In this document: one piece after another, positions 6,151-6,200 of the stretch | Layout: each line of letters begins with the position of its first letter | Position numbering within the stretch: the first letter of the stretch is position 1 | Assembly (NCBI GenBank): GCA_946886245.1 | Contig: CAMPIF010000277.1 | Span: 1-6,200, forward strand | DNA length: 6,200 nucleotides | Source: Ectopseudomonas composti | Lineage (GTDB): Bacteria > Pseudomonadota > Gammaproteobacteria > Pseudomonadales > Pseudomonadaceae | Direction: 5' to 3' | Made by a program: the position numbers and the translations under genes | Notes under the pieces: generated by a model | What the model saw: only the letters and a program-made list of their open reading frames with translations | Database searches by the model: none | Told to the model about the DNA's origin: nothing

Positions 6151-6200
6151 GGATCAGCAACCCCGTGCAACCTGGCCGCAAGATTGGCCACTCAGGGGAT

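Noticed and set aside
5981..6181. A 66-codon minus-strand frame at the window end
   Set aside because: Its sequence is not protein-like. The transposase-like words are in a different frame, and only its last residues may be part of the frameshifted relic.
1..6200. CRISPR arrays, tRNA or rRNA genes, riboswitches and defence systems
   Set aside because: No regularly spaced repeats, tRNA cloverleaf or rRNA-like stretches were seen, and all four full genes are metabolic or sensory.

Overview
The window looks like chromosomal DNA of a Pseudomonas (fluorescens/putida type). It is GC-rich and tightly packed, its GabD is very close to the enterobacterial/pseudomonad type, and it carries a large dCache-type chemoreceptor. 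The genus call is inference from gene style and content, because no RNA gene or species marker is present.

Layout. Positions 54-3597 hold three co-directional genes, probably one transcription unit. They are a small antibiotic-biosynthesis-monooxygenase (ABM) fold protein (54-398), a thiamine-diphosphate enzyme of the acetolactate synthase family (436-2079), and a GabD-type succinate-semialdehyde dehydrogenase (2155-3597). The gaps are 37 and 75 bp, and the second holds a perfect 9-bp hairpin. A 232-bp gap without a gene follows, containing a long imperfect dyad (3692-3741). Next is a 712-residue methyl-accepting chemotaxis protein (3830-5968). The last 232 bp hold a short hairpin, what looks like a decayed N-terminal scrap of an IS3-family OrfA transposase on the minus strand (6021-6104), and an 8-bp inverted repeat next to it.

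How the genes may work together. The most interesting point is the pairing of an 'acetolactate synthase' that has no small subunit gene beside it with a succinate-semialdehyde dehydrogenase. In cyanobacteria the same pairing of an acetolactate-synthase-like gene and an SSADH gene encodes 2-oxoglutarate decarboxylase plus SSADH, which together bypass 2-oxoglutarate dehydrogenase. The gene here may therefore be a 2-oxoacid decarboxylase that feeds succinate semialdehyde to GabD, and not a branched-chain amino acid enzyme. This is a hypothesis from context and remembered family resemblance. The chemoreceptor next door differs in codon use and is probably a separate, more accessory unit. A link through amine or GABA sensing is possible but unproven.
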